From positions 349,191-413,190 of the forward strand of contig BCIJ01000015.1 of the NCBI GenBank assembly GCA_001599935.1: a DNA stretch of 64,000 nt, read 5' to 3'. This document shows positions 33,880 through 48,400 of the stretch, piece after piece. The position numbers were made by a program, and so were the translations under genes. Every line of letters starts with the position of its first letter. Position 1 is the stretch's first letter. Under the pieces are notes generated by a model that had not been told where the DNA came from, did no database searches, and saw nothing but the letters and a program-made list of their open reading frames with translations. This stretch comes from Holtermannia corniformis. Its lineage: Eukaryota > Basidiomycota > Tremellomycetes > Holtermanniales.

Positions 33880-35633
33880 ATGCATAGATACAGGCCTGAC
33901 AGTGTGCAGCTGCAGCTCGGCATCATGCCAGGCGTGATGAGCAACGACGACGAGCCCGGTCCTTCACGTAGGCACAGCGCTGCTAAACGGCCCAGTGCCA
34001 TCGACGTGATCAGCGATAGCATCACCCTCTCGAACGGCATCACAGTGCACAACAGGCTCGTCAAGGTGTGTCAGGATGCTTTCGTGCGAAGACTAGGTGC
34101 AAGCACTGACGGCTTCACCCAGGTCGCTCTCGAGGAAGGGATCGGGCTCGATGGTCGACCGAGCAAGCAGCATTGCGAGCTGTATAGGCGCTTTGGCCAA
34201 GGCGGCTGGGGGATCATCATCACCGGTCGGTACACTCCCTCAGCTTCAATAGAGCGAAAGCGCGTGCTGACATTCGTCACCCCAGGCAACGTCCAAGTCG
34301 ACCGCCACCACCTCGCAACCCCGCACGACCTAACGCTCAGCGCATCCCACAAGTCCAACGTCGAATCCTATCGTACCCTATACCGCTCGCTACAATCTTG
34401 CGCACCCACAAACGCCCGCCCTCTAGGCCTGGTCCAGCTCTCCCATCCAGGCCTCCAAGCGCCGTTCCAATACCTCACCCAGCGAGTGTCATCGATCGAC
34501 GCACGGCCAAGTCTAGGGACCGGTATATGGGCGAGCCTGCTCTCGCGCGTACTGTACCCACGCAGTGCGAGGGTGCTGCTCACACACGAGTGGTTGCGGA
34601 TCGTGCGCTCGTTTGTAGACGCTGCACAGGTCATGGCGGAAGCAGGTTGGGATGGGATCCAAGTCCATTCAGCGCACGGCTATCTCCTCGCGGCGTATCT
34701 GTCTCCGTTGGTGCGTAGCGTTGGTCTACCGGTATACTTGGCTGATATTTCGCAGACTAATCCGGATCCCGCACCGCTACCCGGCGTGCCACCCGCCGTC
34801 CCTCTCCGGCTACATCTACTCTACCTGATCCTGACCGGGATCAACTCCCACACACCCAAACACTTCATCAAGGCCGTCAAGCTCAACTGCTCAGACTTTG
34901 TCCGCGGCGGTCAGTCCTTCTGGCCGATACTGCACGTCAGCTGATATAAATGGATCACAGGACTCGACGAAACCACCGCCACGGCATACATTGTCGAGAT
35001 CGTCAGCTGGAATCTAGTTGAAATCATCGAGATCTCTGGCGGCAACTATTCTTCACCTGGTCCGTCCGTCCGTCCAGGCTCCGACAGCCGTCACTGACGC
35101 CTCCAGCCTTTGCCGACGCGACCGACTTGCTCTCCCAGACAGCTTCACCGCGCCAATCCCTCTTCTCACATTTCACCACCACCCTCCACTCTCTCCTCCC
35201 CTCTCCAACCCAAGGCGGCCCTCTGATCCTCCTAACAGGCAGTCTCCATTCCCGTTCACTAATAGCCGACGCACTCTCCCCCACCAAACCGGCATGCCAC
35301 CTCGCCGGTCTAGGTCGGCCCGCAGCCCTCAACCCTTCACTCCCCCTCACGACGCTTCTGAACCCCTCGATCACAGACCAAGACGCCACAGTCGGAACCT
35401 ACACCATCCCAGGCGGTCAAACCGCCCTCTGGCTACTAACCGGCCCAGCGGGCCAGATCCCATTCATAGGCGCCGGCGTCTCAACCACATGGCACGAATG
35501 GCAGCTCGCGAGGATCGGACGAGGCGTCGAGCCCGATCGGGGGTTACATTGGTTGATCGCAGGCTTCTGGAGAGAGTTTGTCTGGTTCGGTTTGGTGCTC
35601 GCGCTTTGGCGCTTGATCACGGGTCGCGCTTGA
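33880..35633 (+). CDS. Old Yellow Enzyme-family FMN oxidoreductase
   Basis: This is a TIM-barrel NADH:flavin oxidoreductase of the NADH oxidase/OYE group. After a ~57-nt intron near 34066-34122 the barrel runs NRLVK-VALEEGIGLDGRPSKQHC, GGWGIIITGRY, PLGLVQLSHPGLQAP, then AGWDGIQVHSAHGYLLAAYL, which carries the active-site His pair region. LNCSDFVRGG and VEIIEISGGNYSSP follow. The loop that normally reads N-x-R-x-D-x-Y-GG is replaced by TNPDPAPLPGVPPAVPLRLH, so substrate or FMN contacts may differ. Introns of ~45-50 nt sit near 34713, 34910 and 35059; the last starts with GTCC tetranucleotide repeats. The tail (HWLIAGFWREFVWFGLVLAL) is hydrophobic and suggests membrane attachment. The start could also be Met at 33925 or 33937. 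Confidence 0.85.
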
Positions 35634-36816
35634 GGCGATCATCAATCGTCGCATGCATACGATCTCTTATGGAACTCTTTGTCCGTGTGATCATGAGGCG
35701 ACGCTGTTCCGAGTGGCCTAGCCGCACAGCCAGCGTTGGGACTCTGGCTTCTTTCTCCCGAGCGCAGGTGGACGATGCGCTGTATTTCGGACAGACGACT
35801 CTAGTCAACACCACGCTATGTAACGTGCCAATCATTTCATGCGTGCCATCATACTCGCCACTATGCACCCGTCTCGGCCGACCAATCTTGCTGACAAGCA
35901 CGAGTCTTTCGAGTGGGTAGTATCAGCCCAGCTAGTCCATGTTCAAAGTGGAATCCACTAGGTGCGATCTGTATCGGGACTGGCGGCAATCTTACGATAT
36001 GTCGGTCTTGGGCGGTATCGATCATGCACCGCGTTCACAAAGGTAGCATGAGCGGCGGTCCCGTTCAATACACTCGTAAGCTCTCCAATGATCTGTCTTG
36101 ACTCGTAGCTTCATTGGCGCAGGATTGCACACGATCGATGGCTTCATTTTGACTGTGACGAAGGAAATTAGCATGAGCATGGATATGCGCTAAAGAAGAA
36201 TGATTCAGGCTCGTCAGCAGCGTGTGCGCTGTCATCTACTACCCCACCGGCAAGGTAGCGCCTGCGAGAGATTACAAACGACCATGGACTGCTTTGGTCG
36301 CTGTTTGCAGAGCAGTTAGTGGCGAGGGTTGACCCATCTCGAGCAGGTGCAGTAAAACTGATATCCACGCGTTTGGAGCGTCTACGCGTCCGTCGCAAGG
36401 ACATACAAATCTAACGGCACATCGTCGAGCGCGTACATTATTCCTCGAGTCTGCAGACGCGCTGGCCGCCTCCATCTGCTGCGCTGTGGCTGCGTTCGAT
36501 GTCACAGCTCAGCCTAGACCGGATCCGCACGGACCGATCGACGGGATGAGTTCAGCGCCTCAGCTGATGCACAACATGTTCCTGCGCCGATGACCACCTT
36601 TCATGATTCAGCGGATGTGGATCTAGTGAGCCATGCCGACCACGCTGAAGCCAGCACCAGAGAGGACCATAGGACATGCAACGTAGCGGCTCGGTTTCTC
36701 CGTGTTAGCGGGATGCTAGCAGTCCACGTCACCCGAGCGGGGGTTTAAATCGACGCGTCTGGACGCGACTCACTTTGGGTCTGTTCGAGTTGAAGACGGC
36801 CAAAGCTCGACTCGAC
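35634..36816. other. Intergenic region, 1.2 kb
   Basis: Many short ORFs exist on both strands, but none has protein-like composition or splice signals I trust. The last ~100 bases are the MCM4 promoter. Confidence 0.45.
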
Positions 36817-40296
<3,480 letters not shown>

Positions 40297-40777
40297 TAGG
40301 GGGCGTTGGGTGGACTTCCAAGTAAGATATCGTGTGTGTCGTATCGTGTATGTATCCTGCTAGCTACCGATCACTATACGCCAAGATGAGATCACTGACC
40401 TGGCTTCTTGTGAGATGTTCAGCTCGTTCTGGTCTTTAGCGCGAAGGCAACCTATCGCGAAGGTACTCTTTGTGGCCTTCGCGCAAGCCCGTTCCCTTCG
40501 TAATAAAGTCAGGTAAATATCTCATACCACGACGCATCGCCAGGTCGCCATTCCGGTTGCGATCAGATATAGTATCAGGGATGTATATTGGTAGTCATAA
40601 TCGAAGACCTTTGCTCTGAGGCGAGCAACGCGATCCTGCAAAGCACAACAGTATCTCCATTCAGAAGCATTGCGATCCTTCCACTGCATTCGCGGACCGA
40701 TCACTGCTCCAATGTGGCAAGGTGTCAAGTCCTGCAGCATAAAGTCGCGACTGCGTGACTTGCATTCCGCATCGCTG
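40297..40777. other. Intergenic region
   Basis: This lies between the MCM4 stop and the small gene at 40778. A GCGAAGG(T/C)-type motif is repeated (GCGAAGGCAACCTATCGCGAAGG near 40440-40463, and CTTCGCGC after it). No gene is seen. Confidence 0.4.
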
Positions 40778-41089
40778 ATGACCGAACAAACTGACAACAC
40801 AGCTCAGCAGACAGCGCAAACAGCGCAAACCTGCACAGACACTGCAAAGATGTGGGAGGACGCAGTGAAAGAGCTGTTGAAAAAGAGCCCTTCGGGGGCC
40901 GTCGCTTTCACATGGAATTCATACGGCAGGTTGATCGACGACGATATCGAAAAGGTCAATGAGTCCACCGCAAGTGACGCAAGCGGTGCCTTGGAGCGGC
41001 TGGAGGCATCCCGTGTCATCATTGCAGAGAATGCACCTTCACCCGCTAGCCTATTGAGCCTCGCGGACACCGCCTTCTTCCAAATTTGA
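40778..41089 (+). CDS. Small helical protein (103 aa), first of tandem trio
   Basis: This intact ORF starts MTEQTDNTAQQTAQTAQTCT. A Thr/Gln/Ala-rich leader precedes a helical core: MWEDAVKELLKKSPSG, then FTWNSYGRLIDDDIEKVNES, then GALERLEASRVIIAENAPSP. I recognise no family. The core lines up with the gene at 41682: W-x-x-x-V, a gap, T-x-x-S/W, then L-I-D-(D/E)-D-I-x-K, then a helix with paired Leu. It is therefore a tandem paralog. Confidence 0.6.
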   Translation: MTEQTDNTAQQTAQTAQTCTDTAKMWEDAVKELLKKSPSGAVAFTWNSYGRLIDDDIEKVNESTASDASGALERLEASRVIIAENAPSPASLLSLADTAFFQI

Positions 41090-41193
41090 GGAGTGCTCTT
41101 GTGTGAAAGGGTGCCTTCGCGTCCAAGCCGTCACTCAGATTACATAAATGCACTCGTAACGCGGTTTCCACCAGTCATTCACCCCAGATGTAG

Positions 41194-41433
41194 AGCTCGA
41201 CCGACTTGTCAGACAAAACACCCTCAGAACTTCTCTCCATGTGCCAGTCCGAGTGGGATTGATACGTCCGGAAACGCCATACGCTTGACAAGTCTCGCCG
41301 TCGGGTGCATTTGAAAGGTATCTCGCACCCAATCGCTAATCCCGAGAACATCCTCGAGGATGAACCGGATGCGAAGGAACAAGTCAAAGAGATATCTGAA
41401 AAATTTGACAGGGAGTTGCGTATCTTGTCATGA
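41194..41433 (+). pseudogene. Broken middle copy of the tandem trio
   Basis: A frame from 41194 reads SSTDLSDKTPSELLSMCQSE, then meets a TGA at 41260-41262. It continues with YVRKRHTLDKSRRRVHLKG and ILEDEPDAKEQVKEISEKFD to TGA 41431-41433. The later part (D-x-x-x-x-Q-V-K-x-I with a following charged helix) parallels SVSQAVKKLNVIRTTVDK of the 41682 product. No Met gives an uninterrupted protein, so it is scored as a decayed copy. Confidence 0.35.
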
Positions 41434-41681
41434 CGAGTTGCGTTTCGACATGCGCATACCCGGCCGCGATACGATTGCAGCCAGGGCAATGCCACGATGT
41501 ATGCCTGATTTGGTCAACCTGCTCTGTACACGTCTGTGAGATGTCAACGGCCATCGAAGGCATACGACTAGGACTTCCGACTTCAACGGAACCTCCCCTT
41601 TTCCAGCGTTCGAGCGAAGCAACGAAGGCCAAAGCGCCGCAGCCTTATAGCCTGCGCCCACATGAGTCTGCAATCACTCTG

Positions 41682-41963
41682 ATGACTTCGAGACCCATTG
41701 ATACATCTGAAATCACCGCCACCGGCTTGTCCGCCACGGGGACTGTAGACTACTGGAAACAAAGAGTCGAAGAAGCCCAGCGGGATAATAGTGAGCCGCT
41801 GACAAGGGACTCAATTTGGCAGTCGCTGTTGAACAGCATCGACGAAGATATCGTAAAGCTCAGGGCAACGAAGAACCATTCTGATCCCCGCAGCGTGTCT
41901 CAGGCTGTTAAGAAGCTGAACGTGATACGAACGACGGTCGACAAGCAGACCAAGCAGGCATGA
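41682..41963 (+). CDS. Small helical protein (93 aa), third of tandem trio
   Basis: The frame is open from 41430, but the Met at 41682 (MTSRPIDTSEITATGLSATG) is chosen because it gives the same Thr-rich leader length as the 40778 paralog. The core is TVDYWKQRVEEAQRDNSEPL, IWQSLLNSIDEDIVKLRATK and SVSQAVKKLNVIRTTVDKQT. It is charged and helical with no membrane segment. Function unknown. Upstream Met codons at 41430 and 41541 would give longer proteins. Confidence 0.55.
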   Translation: MTSRPIDTSEITATGLSATGTVDYWKQRVEEAQRDNSEPLTRDSIWQSLLNSIDEDIVKLRATKNHSDPRSVSQAVKKLNVIRTTVDKQTKQA

Positions 41964-42795
41964 ATTCAGTAGTACCAAGCGGAATGTGTACAGCCTGTAT
42001 GCAGATCCTTGCGAAGGCGTATATTGAACGTCAGACGAAGGCTGTCTTCTCATGGTCTTTGCGCGTCACCGGGACGAGATGTCGTGCGCAGAGATACGAT
42101 CCAGCTTCATGATCCGTTCGGAGGCACAGGATTGACGCAAGAATTGTAAGATCATCTTCTAGATGTCTTACAAGTGGTACGAGGGCTATGCAGCCTGTGG
42201 CAAACCGCGAAGATCGACTATCACAAGCGGTAGACAAGGGAGGCGCTCAAGATCTGCAGAACACCCAAAGGAATTCAAGACGCGGATGGCTTTCGATCGA
42301 AGAAATGGACGCACCGTGAGATGTGATCATCACGAGGGCGGTTGTGCCTGTTGGAGACGAACACGCTTGATCGTTGTCCGCGTGGCTGCGTCTGACGTTC
42401 GACTGGACACTCGCTGAGTGGTTGTAAGGTGAGCTTTGAGCGAGACGAACACTGCTGACCGTCGCCGTTGCTGTGTTCGCAAACGTCAGCGCCCGCCCTA
42501 TCAACTGAGTACAAAGTCGTGTACCATCTGCAACGAGAAGACAGTTCAACCGCTCTCAGGTGCAATCCACTGCCACGCGTCAGTCAATTATCGTCACAAG
42601 CACTGATGAATAGATAGATGATGCATCGTATCTCACTGGAGGATCACTTAGTCTCGTCCGCTCACACAGCAGACAAGGGGGTACTCAGCGTCATACAACA
42701 CGGTGGGATGGGAGAGGGGATCGCCGAACGGCTTGCCATGGTAGAACGCTGAAGACGGCGGTGAGATCGTGCGACGGACATGGAGAAATACGAAG
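41964..42795. other. Intergenic region, 0.8 kb
   Basis: Overlapping ORFs of 80-100 codons on both strands (around 42163-42565) show no consistent coding signal. Nothing is called. Confidence 0.4.
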
Positions 42796-43703
42796 CTAGG
42801 CGTCGCCCTCGCCTGGCGCAAACTTGTGCTTGCCTCGTGATTCGTATTCTGTCACGCCGCGACCTGAGCCGACGACACCGACTGATGAATAGATCAGTGT
42901 TGGTTTTCAACGTATCAGAGTTGACACACCTTTGCCTATGAGACGTTAGCTCTGCCTTGCACCAATCATATCAAGCTCACCATGCGGGTTATCCGGTGTC
43001 CGGAAGATTGATTTGCCCTCGAACCTATGCACATCAGCCAGTGCCTTGCCGCATACGCCTCCCACTGACCCGCTGATATGCACGCCCTTCTTCTGCGCCT
43101 TCTTGCCAAAGTTTTGCCACGCGCTCATCTTGCCCTTTGTCTCATCGGCACGAGCCTTTTGCGTCTCTGCCCACTTCTCACCCTTCTTGCGCTTCTTTTC
43201 GTTTTCACGTTCATCTCGCGCAATCTCTTCGGGCGACTTGCGCTTGGTTACGACCGGGACGGGGATGGGAGCGTGTGGGTCGTGTGGCCGCAGTGAGGTG
43301 AGTGGGACGGTGGTGGACGTGGTGTAGCCCTTGAATGTGATCGTAAAGACGGGTGAGTCGATCGCGCCTGCGACGGCGGAGATGCGAGCGGGATACCTAG
43401 GAGCATGTTCACCTACGACTAGCAGCAATTGATGATGACTACGCACCACTTGCCATCCTTGTACTTTGCCATGCAGTCCTCTCCAGCTCTGTACACGCCC
43501 TGCTCCTGTCCACGCTTTTCGCCCGTCTTGGCTTTGGCCTTGCCCTTGGCTTTGTCACTCGCCACAGGCAACGTCTGCTCCGTCAAGGAGATCAGCTCCT
43601 CGAGCTCCGCCTTGAGCTTGAGAAGGTCATCGTTGGTAGGGTTCGCCTCGAGCGAGGACTTGACGTATGCGAGCTGATCTTTGAACTTTGCAATCTCCTC
43701 CAT
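42796..43703 (-). CDS. SPF30: Splicing factor SPF30/SMNDC1 (Tudor domain)
   Basis: SPF30 is needed for tri-snRNP joining the pre-spliceosome. The start MEEIAKFKDQLAYVKSSLEA leads into the helical N-terminus (DLLKLKAELEELISLTEQ). The Tudor domain, which binds symmetric dimethyl-arginine on Sm proteins, reads GEDCMAKYKDGKW-YPARISAV and FTITFKGYTTSTTVPLTSLR, split by an intron after W. A basic helical region follows (KSPEEIARDERENEKKRKKG), then WQNFGKKAQKKGVHISG and SIFRTPDNPHG. Two closely spaced introns lead to GKVGVVGSGRGVTEYESRGK and a stop at 42796-42798. The GKVGV motif is the family's conserved C-terminus and confirms these exons over the unspliced reading. Confidence 0.9.
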
Positions 43704-43848
43704 TGCGATTGCGAGCTGATGGATAACAAGGTGGGATACTGGCGGCTGTGTTGCCAAAGGCGGCGACCTAACCCCCGGCGAATCGGGAAGTTGGAGGGGT
43801 TTGACAACCGACTTTAGGAGTTGTGCGTTTCGTGGCGACGGTGGTTTG

Positions 43849-43867
43849 CCCTATAGGCCCTATAGGG
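43849..43867. promoter_or_regulatory. 19-nt perfect palindrome upstream of SPF30
   Basis: CCCTATAGG (43849-43857), a central C, then CCTATAGGG (43859-43867) form a perfect palindrome that is also two head-to-tail CCCTATAGG copies. It is 146 bases upstream of the SPF30 start and 55 bases beyond the stop of the HAD gene, so it could be a promoter element or a 3' UTR structure. Confidence 0.4.
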
Positions 43868-43921
43868 TATGTCAGGCAGCCGGGCGGTGCAGACGAGGTA
43901 AGCGACCTCGCAGAGTCACCA

Positions 43922-45023
43922 CTATGCCTTCATTCTATGCCGCACCTCGTCTACGATCTCACCCAGCCCTGAGATGACTTCGACACCCTTCATGTCCTCG
44001 GCTGCATCTCGCTTCGCCCCGTCACTCCATTCTCCTTCTCTGCGGATCAGCCTCGCCTCCAGACCAGTGTTCCGAGCACCCCAGTAGTCACTGCCATGTC
44101 TCAGCTCGGTCTCACACTTGCTTAACCCCCGCGTACGCGAGCAATTCATCGCCAACCATCATAACGCCCTCGCCGACTGATTCACCAGCCGTCTCGCACG
44201 CAATCTTGTAGATCTCGGGCGACGGCTTTGAGTGATTCACTGACCAGGAGATAGTAGGCGTACAGCTCAGGTATGGCGTGATGCCAAGACTGTCAAGTGT
44301 ATCGACTTGACGGATGAGCTTGTGCTCACCTGTCTAGCAAAACTCACGAAAGCGAGGATCACCATTTGAAACGACGGACGTCTTGACGCCCAGTTCCCGC
44401 AGTGCTTTCACTGCGGACTATGAGCTCACGATGATTACGCAAGGCCCCGGATCCACTCACAGGTCGGAATGGTATCGTCAAACGCGCGATATGCCACGTT
44501 GGAAGCAAAGCGGTCCACCAAAGCAGGCCCGAGCGTCGGCAGGGCCTCGTCAAGCTCTGCGAGTATGAGCCGGTCAGCCCAACCACCCGGATCGACGCCG
44601 CGCCGTCGCACCCGCATCACCGGCACCAGCATTACTCATACACTGTCGTATGAGCTCCGTCCACCACCGCTCCACAGTCAATGGCGGAGTCGAGTTCTTG
44701 CCCCAGTCGGGATGTGACGCATTGACCGCTTTGAACGCTGCAAGCGAGATGAGCGTGATTAGGCAAGCTGCTGAACTCATACCTACCTGACTTGAAGCCC
44801 TGGCGTACTTTTTGAGCATCGATCGAGGTCAAGCCAGCCTTGCGAGCTTCGATTGCATACCTGTACCTTTAGCACCCTGTCCGCCATGGGAGGGGGACGT
44901 ACTGTTCGTGGATGGGCAACCGCGGAGTGATTAGTGTATCTGGGCCATCAGCATGGATCAGATCAAGTCCATTCGCTCTAGCATACCGAACGCGTCAAAG
45001 AGCACCAGTCGGAGTCGTGTCAT
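43922..45023 (-). CDS. HAD hydrolase, HDHD3-like
   Basis: The product is a haloacid-dehalogenase superfamily phosphatase-like protein of the HDHD3 group. The first two exons join as MTRLRLVLFDAFDTL and ITPRLPIHEQY; DAFDTL has the same spacing as DVKDTL in human HDHD3, with the nucleophile Asp first. Cap-domain pieces are AIEARKAGLTSIDAQKVRQG and HPDWGKNSTPPLTVERWWTE. Motif II is VVSNGDPRF. Motif III/IV is SKPSPEIYKIACE followed by MMVGDELLA joined across an intron to DYWGARNTGLEARLIRR. The stop is at 43922-43924. About six short introns are needed. No substrate is known for this group. Confidence 0.8.
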
Positions 45024-45323
45024 CTCTAGGCGATGGAAGCGTCTCAATTCAGCATTGAGAGTAGTGAGCTGACTGAGTGTGGAGGTATTGGCCTGCAGAA
45101 AGAGGCGGCTTTTGGCCTCTCTCGCTCGCCAACTAGGCTCGTGTAGAGATATGCCGCAGTCCAGGGATCATTGCTCCTGCTGCCTTCGTCCGGACGCTAC
45201 ACTGTCTCATTCGCAGTGGCCCATCAGAACCTACACTCATGCGCTGCCAATGATTACAGCTACATTAGGCTTCTCTGCTTGTCGGGATTAGAAACGAGAT
45301 CCTAATCACAAACAGCAGAATTT

Positions 45324-45353
45324 CACGTGCCCAATTACGTGTCTTGCCACGTG
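45324..45353. promoter_or_regulatory. Paired CACGTG E-boxes upstream of GCN2
   Basis: CACGTG occurs at 45324-45329 and 45348-45353, 24 bases apart centre to centre, about 90-120 bases before the GCN2 start codon. These are canonical sites for Cbf1/USF-type bHLH factors. They lie in the 419-base divergent interval shared with the HAD gene. Confidence 0.55.
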
Positions 45354-45442
45354 ACCGGCACAGACCGATCGGACCTCCGAGCTGTCGCCAAACAGTGGTC
45401 AACCGTTGTGCAAGCTTGGTCTACAGCTCAGTGTCATGTCCC

Positions 45443-48400
45443 ATGCCTGAACCCAACAAGCTCGTCCAGGACGAGGAGCTCGAAGCTCTCCGTGCGATCT
45501 TTGAGGACGAATGGACCGACGTGCCAGCCAAGATCACCGCCTGGGGTACGGAGGCTGAGAGCGGGTGGTGGGAGGTTAAGCTCAAGGGCGAGGATGAGCG
45601 TGTGCAAGTTACGCTGCGTGGGAGGATGATCAAAGTTGGTGATGATCATCGGCGATGAACCACGAGCTGATCGCCCTAGACATATCCCGATCACCCTCCA
45701 CCATTATCGCTCATAGACTCAACCGGGTTGTCGCCGTTTCAAGTCCAGACTTTGGCCAAGTTACTCTCCGACAAGGCCAAAGCCGCTGTTGGCGCTCCAA
45801 TGATTTTTGACGTGAGTATGTATGAGTACCGAAATGGTGCTAATGGGTACAGCTCGCCGACTTTGCAAGAGATTGGATATCCCACAATCATCTTCCGTTA
45901 GCGGCCCCAGGAGTTGTGATCCCAACATTGATGGAGGAAATGGCCCTCCGCGAGGAGGCTCAGCGAGCTGTACGTCTCTTCTACAGACCAGTGACTGAAT
46001 TCTGACAATTTACAGGCGGAGCGAGCAGAGGCCGACGCTGCAAAGCAACAACTAAGGGACCAAGCGGAGCAGCACAATCGCCTGCTGAACGAGAAGATTC
46101 AACTTGACGCTTCGCGCAAGGAACAACGAGCAAAGCAAGCGCTGCAGTCAGAAGCTGAACAACGTCGTCTCGAAACCGTCGCAGGACTTGGCATTGGCGA
46201 GATGGAGCTCCGCGAACTCGTGTTCGACTCGCAGATCTCCGTCGACGGTTACGAAGGCTCGTGGGATATGTGGATGCTGTTTGGCGGTCGCCGCGACGGC
46301 CTGTGGACGACCTACATGGCCGAACCAGTGGTACCGGCTGTTGCTGTCACATTCGCCCGGGCCAGCCTACCGTTGCTCAACGTTCAAGTCGTCGACTTTG
46401 CCGCACCATACTACTCGACCTCGCAGGGCGTTCGCAAGATTGAGCAGCTCGTGATGGAAATCGAAAAGGTCATGGCTGTTCGGCATCGACACCTCGCCAA
46501 AGTGTACGCTGTCAAGCGTGAGCGCAGCCCAAAAGGCTGGGAGAGGCTTGTGATCCTCGTTGAGCGGGCAGAGGGGGGTCTACTGAGAGGCTTCATTGCT
46601 AGAACTGGCTTGGGCGAGGATGTGGCAAGAGTGAGTCCATCGCAACTGACGAGCGCGTTTTTGACAATCGTAGGATCATCTACAGCAGCTGTTATCCGGT
46701 GTCGATGCACTACACAAACGGCTCTTGACGCATAGAGGTGTGTCCGTCATCACCAGCGCGATACAGACTGATGCAGGACAGAGATCACACCGGACAACAT
46801 TGTTCTCACGCGAGAACTCACCGGCGAGATGGTGATCAAGGTCGCTCATTGCGCCTACGCGCGCAAGATTGCCGAGATGAATCGCTCGAACCCATTCCTC
46901 AAGCTGGCGGAAGAGAACACGGTCCAAGAGTCATGGTAGGTAATTGGAGTTTGTTATCCGACAATTTTGACCTCTCGCAGGCTATCGCCCGACGAGGTCG
47001 AGGCCCCGTATTCCTTCACACCCAAGCGGGACATGTGGCATGTCGGATTGGTGTTTGCACAGATGCTGTGGGGCTACGATGTGCTGAGGCACTATCCGGA
47101 CCTCCCGACGCTGTCAGCGGCTCGTAGGTGACCTATCATGACATCTATCTCTTGCTGATTGGTACAGCCAACATGCTTTTGCCCGACTCGATGGGAGATG
47201 TTCTTAGAGGGATGCTAGGGTCTGTTGCCAAGCGCCGCCTTTCCGCGGAAGAGGCACTTGAACGTCTTAGGGTTGTGGAGGACACGACCACCCGGCGATC
47301 CATGCCCATCTCACACGGTACGTCCAGTTGACGTCAGAGACCGCGCTGACAGCCCAAGGCTCAGCACCCATGGACAGCCCGACATTGCTCTTAGGCAGAA
47401 GCCCTGTATTCAGTAAGGGGTTTAACACGTATTGGAGTAATCCACGGCCGGCTCCTGCGCCCGGTGCGTCACTGTCGCGGTACAAGACCGATTTCGAGGA
47501 GGTAGAGTTTCTGGTGTGTTCGGTGTTCGCTTTTGTGGACACGTTGACATTGTGCAGGGCAAAGGCGGGTTTGGCGAGGTTGTCAAGGCCAAGAACAAAC
47601 TTGATGGCAGGTTCTACGCGATCAGTAAGCCGTACGAACATTCACGCATCAAGCTGACTGTTACGCAGAGAAGGTCAAACTGAGGCCAGAGGACAATGAG
47701 CAAAAGGTCTACCGAGAGGTCAACAATCTTTCGCGGGTCAGCCATCAATACATCGTCAGGTACGTAGCAGCTCAAACGGCGAGACATGTGCTGACCTTGA
47801 GACAGATACTTCGGTTGCTGGTCAGACATTCAGCGAAAGTAGAATCACGTGCTGACCATGGCAGGCTTGAGACGACCACCCGAACGCAGGCTGTAGTCGA
47901 CGTCGACCAGCCCTCTGCGACGCCGACGGCCACAGATGACAGCTCAGAAGATATCTTCAAGGCTGATTTCGACGACTTTTCAACACGTCGATCGCAGAGC
48001 GCAAGCTTCCCACGGATTCGCTTTGCCAACTCTTCTGACGAGTCGGACGAGTCGACCGATTCCGAGGATGAGTCTGGATCAAGCTCGGACGCGACCGAAT
48101 CGCGTTCATCACTGAAGCCGCGCGGGCGACCCTTGTCTATCCAGAAGCCGTCCGTGACGTCTTCGACCGACTTTTCAGTGGATGACTCGCCGATACAGCG
48201 AACATTGTTCATTCAGATGGAATTTGTCGAGAAGGTATGTGCATCCCGATGCGTCACGTCAAAGCTGACAAGTTTAAGCAAACCCTTCGCGAAGTCATCT
48301 CGCAGAATCTGGAGGAGGATGAGGCGTGGCGATACCTGCTACAGATACTGCAAGCACTGGCGCACATGTCATCGCTCAAGATTGTCCACCGTGATCTCAA

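Noticed and set aside
35640..36790. Possible gene between OYE-like and MCM4
   Set aside because: ORFs here are short, on both strands, and show no motif or well-placed splice signals.
42163..42565. Overlapping ORFs on both strands between the tandem trio and SPF30
   Set aside because: Neither strand gives a consistent protein-like product.
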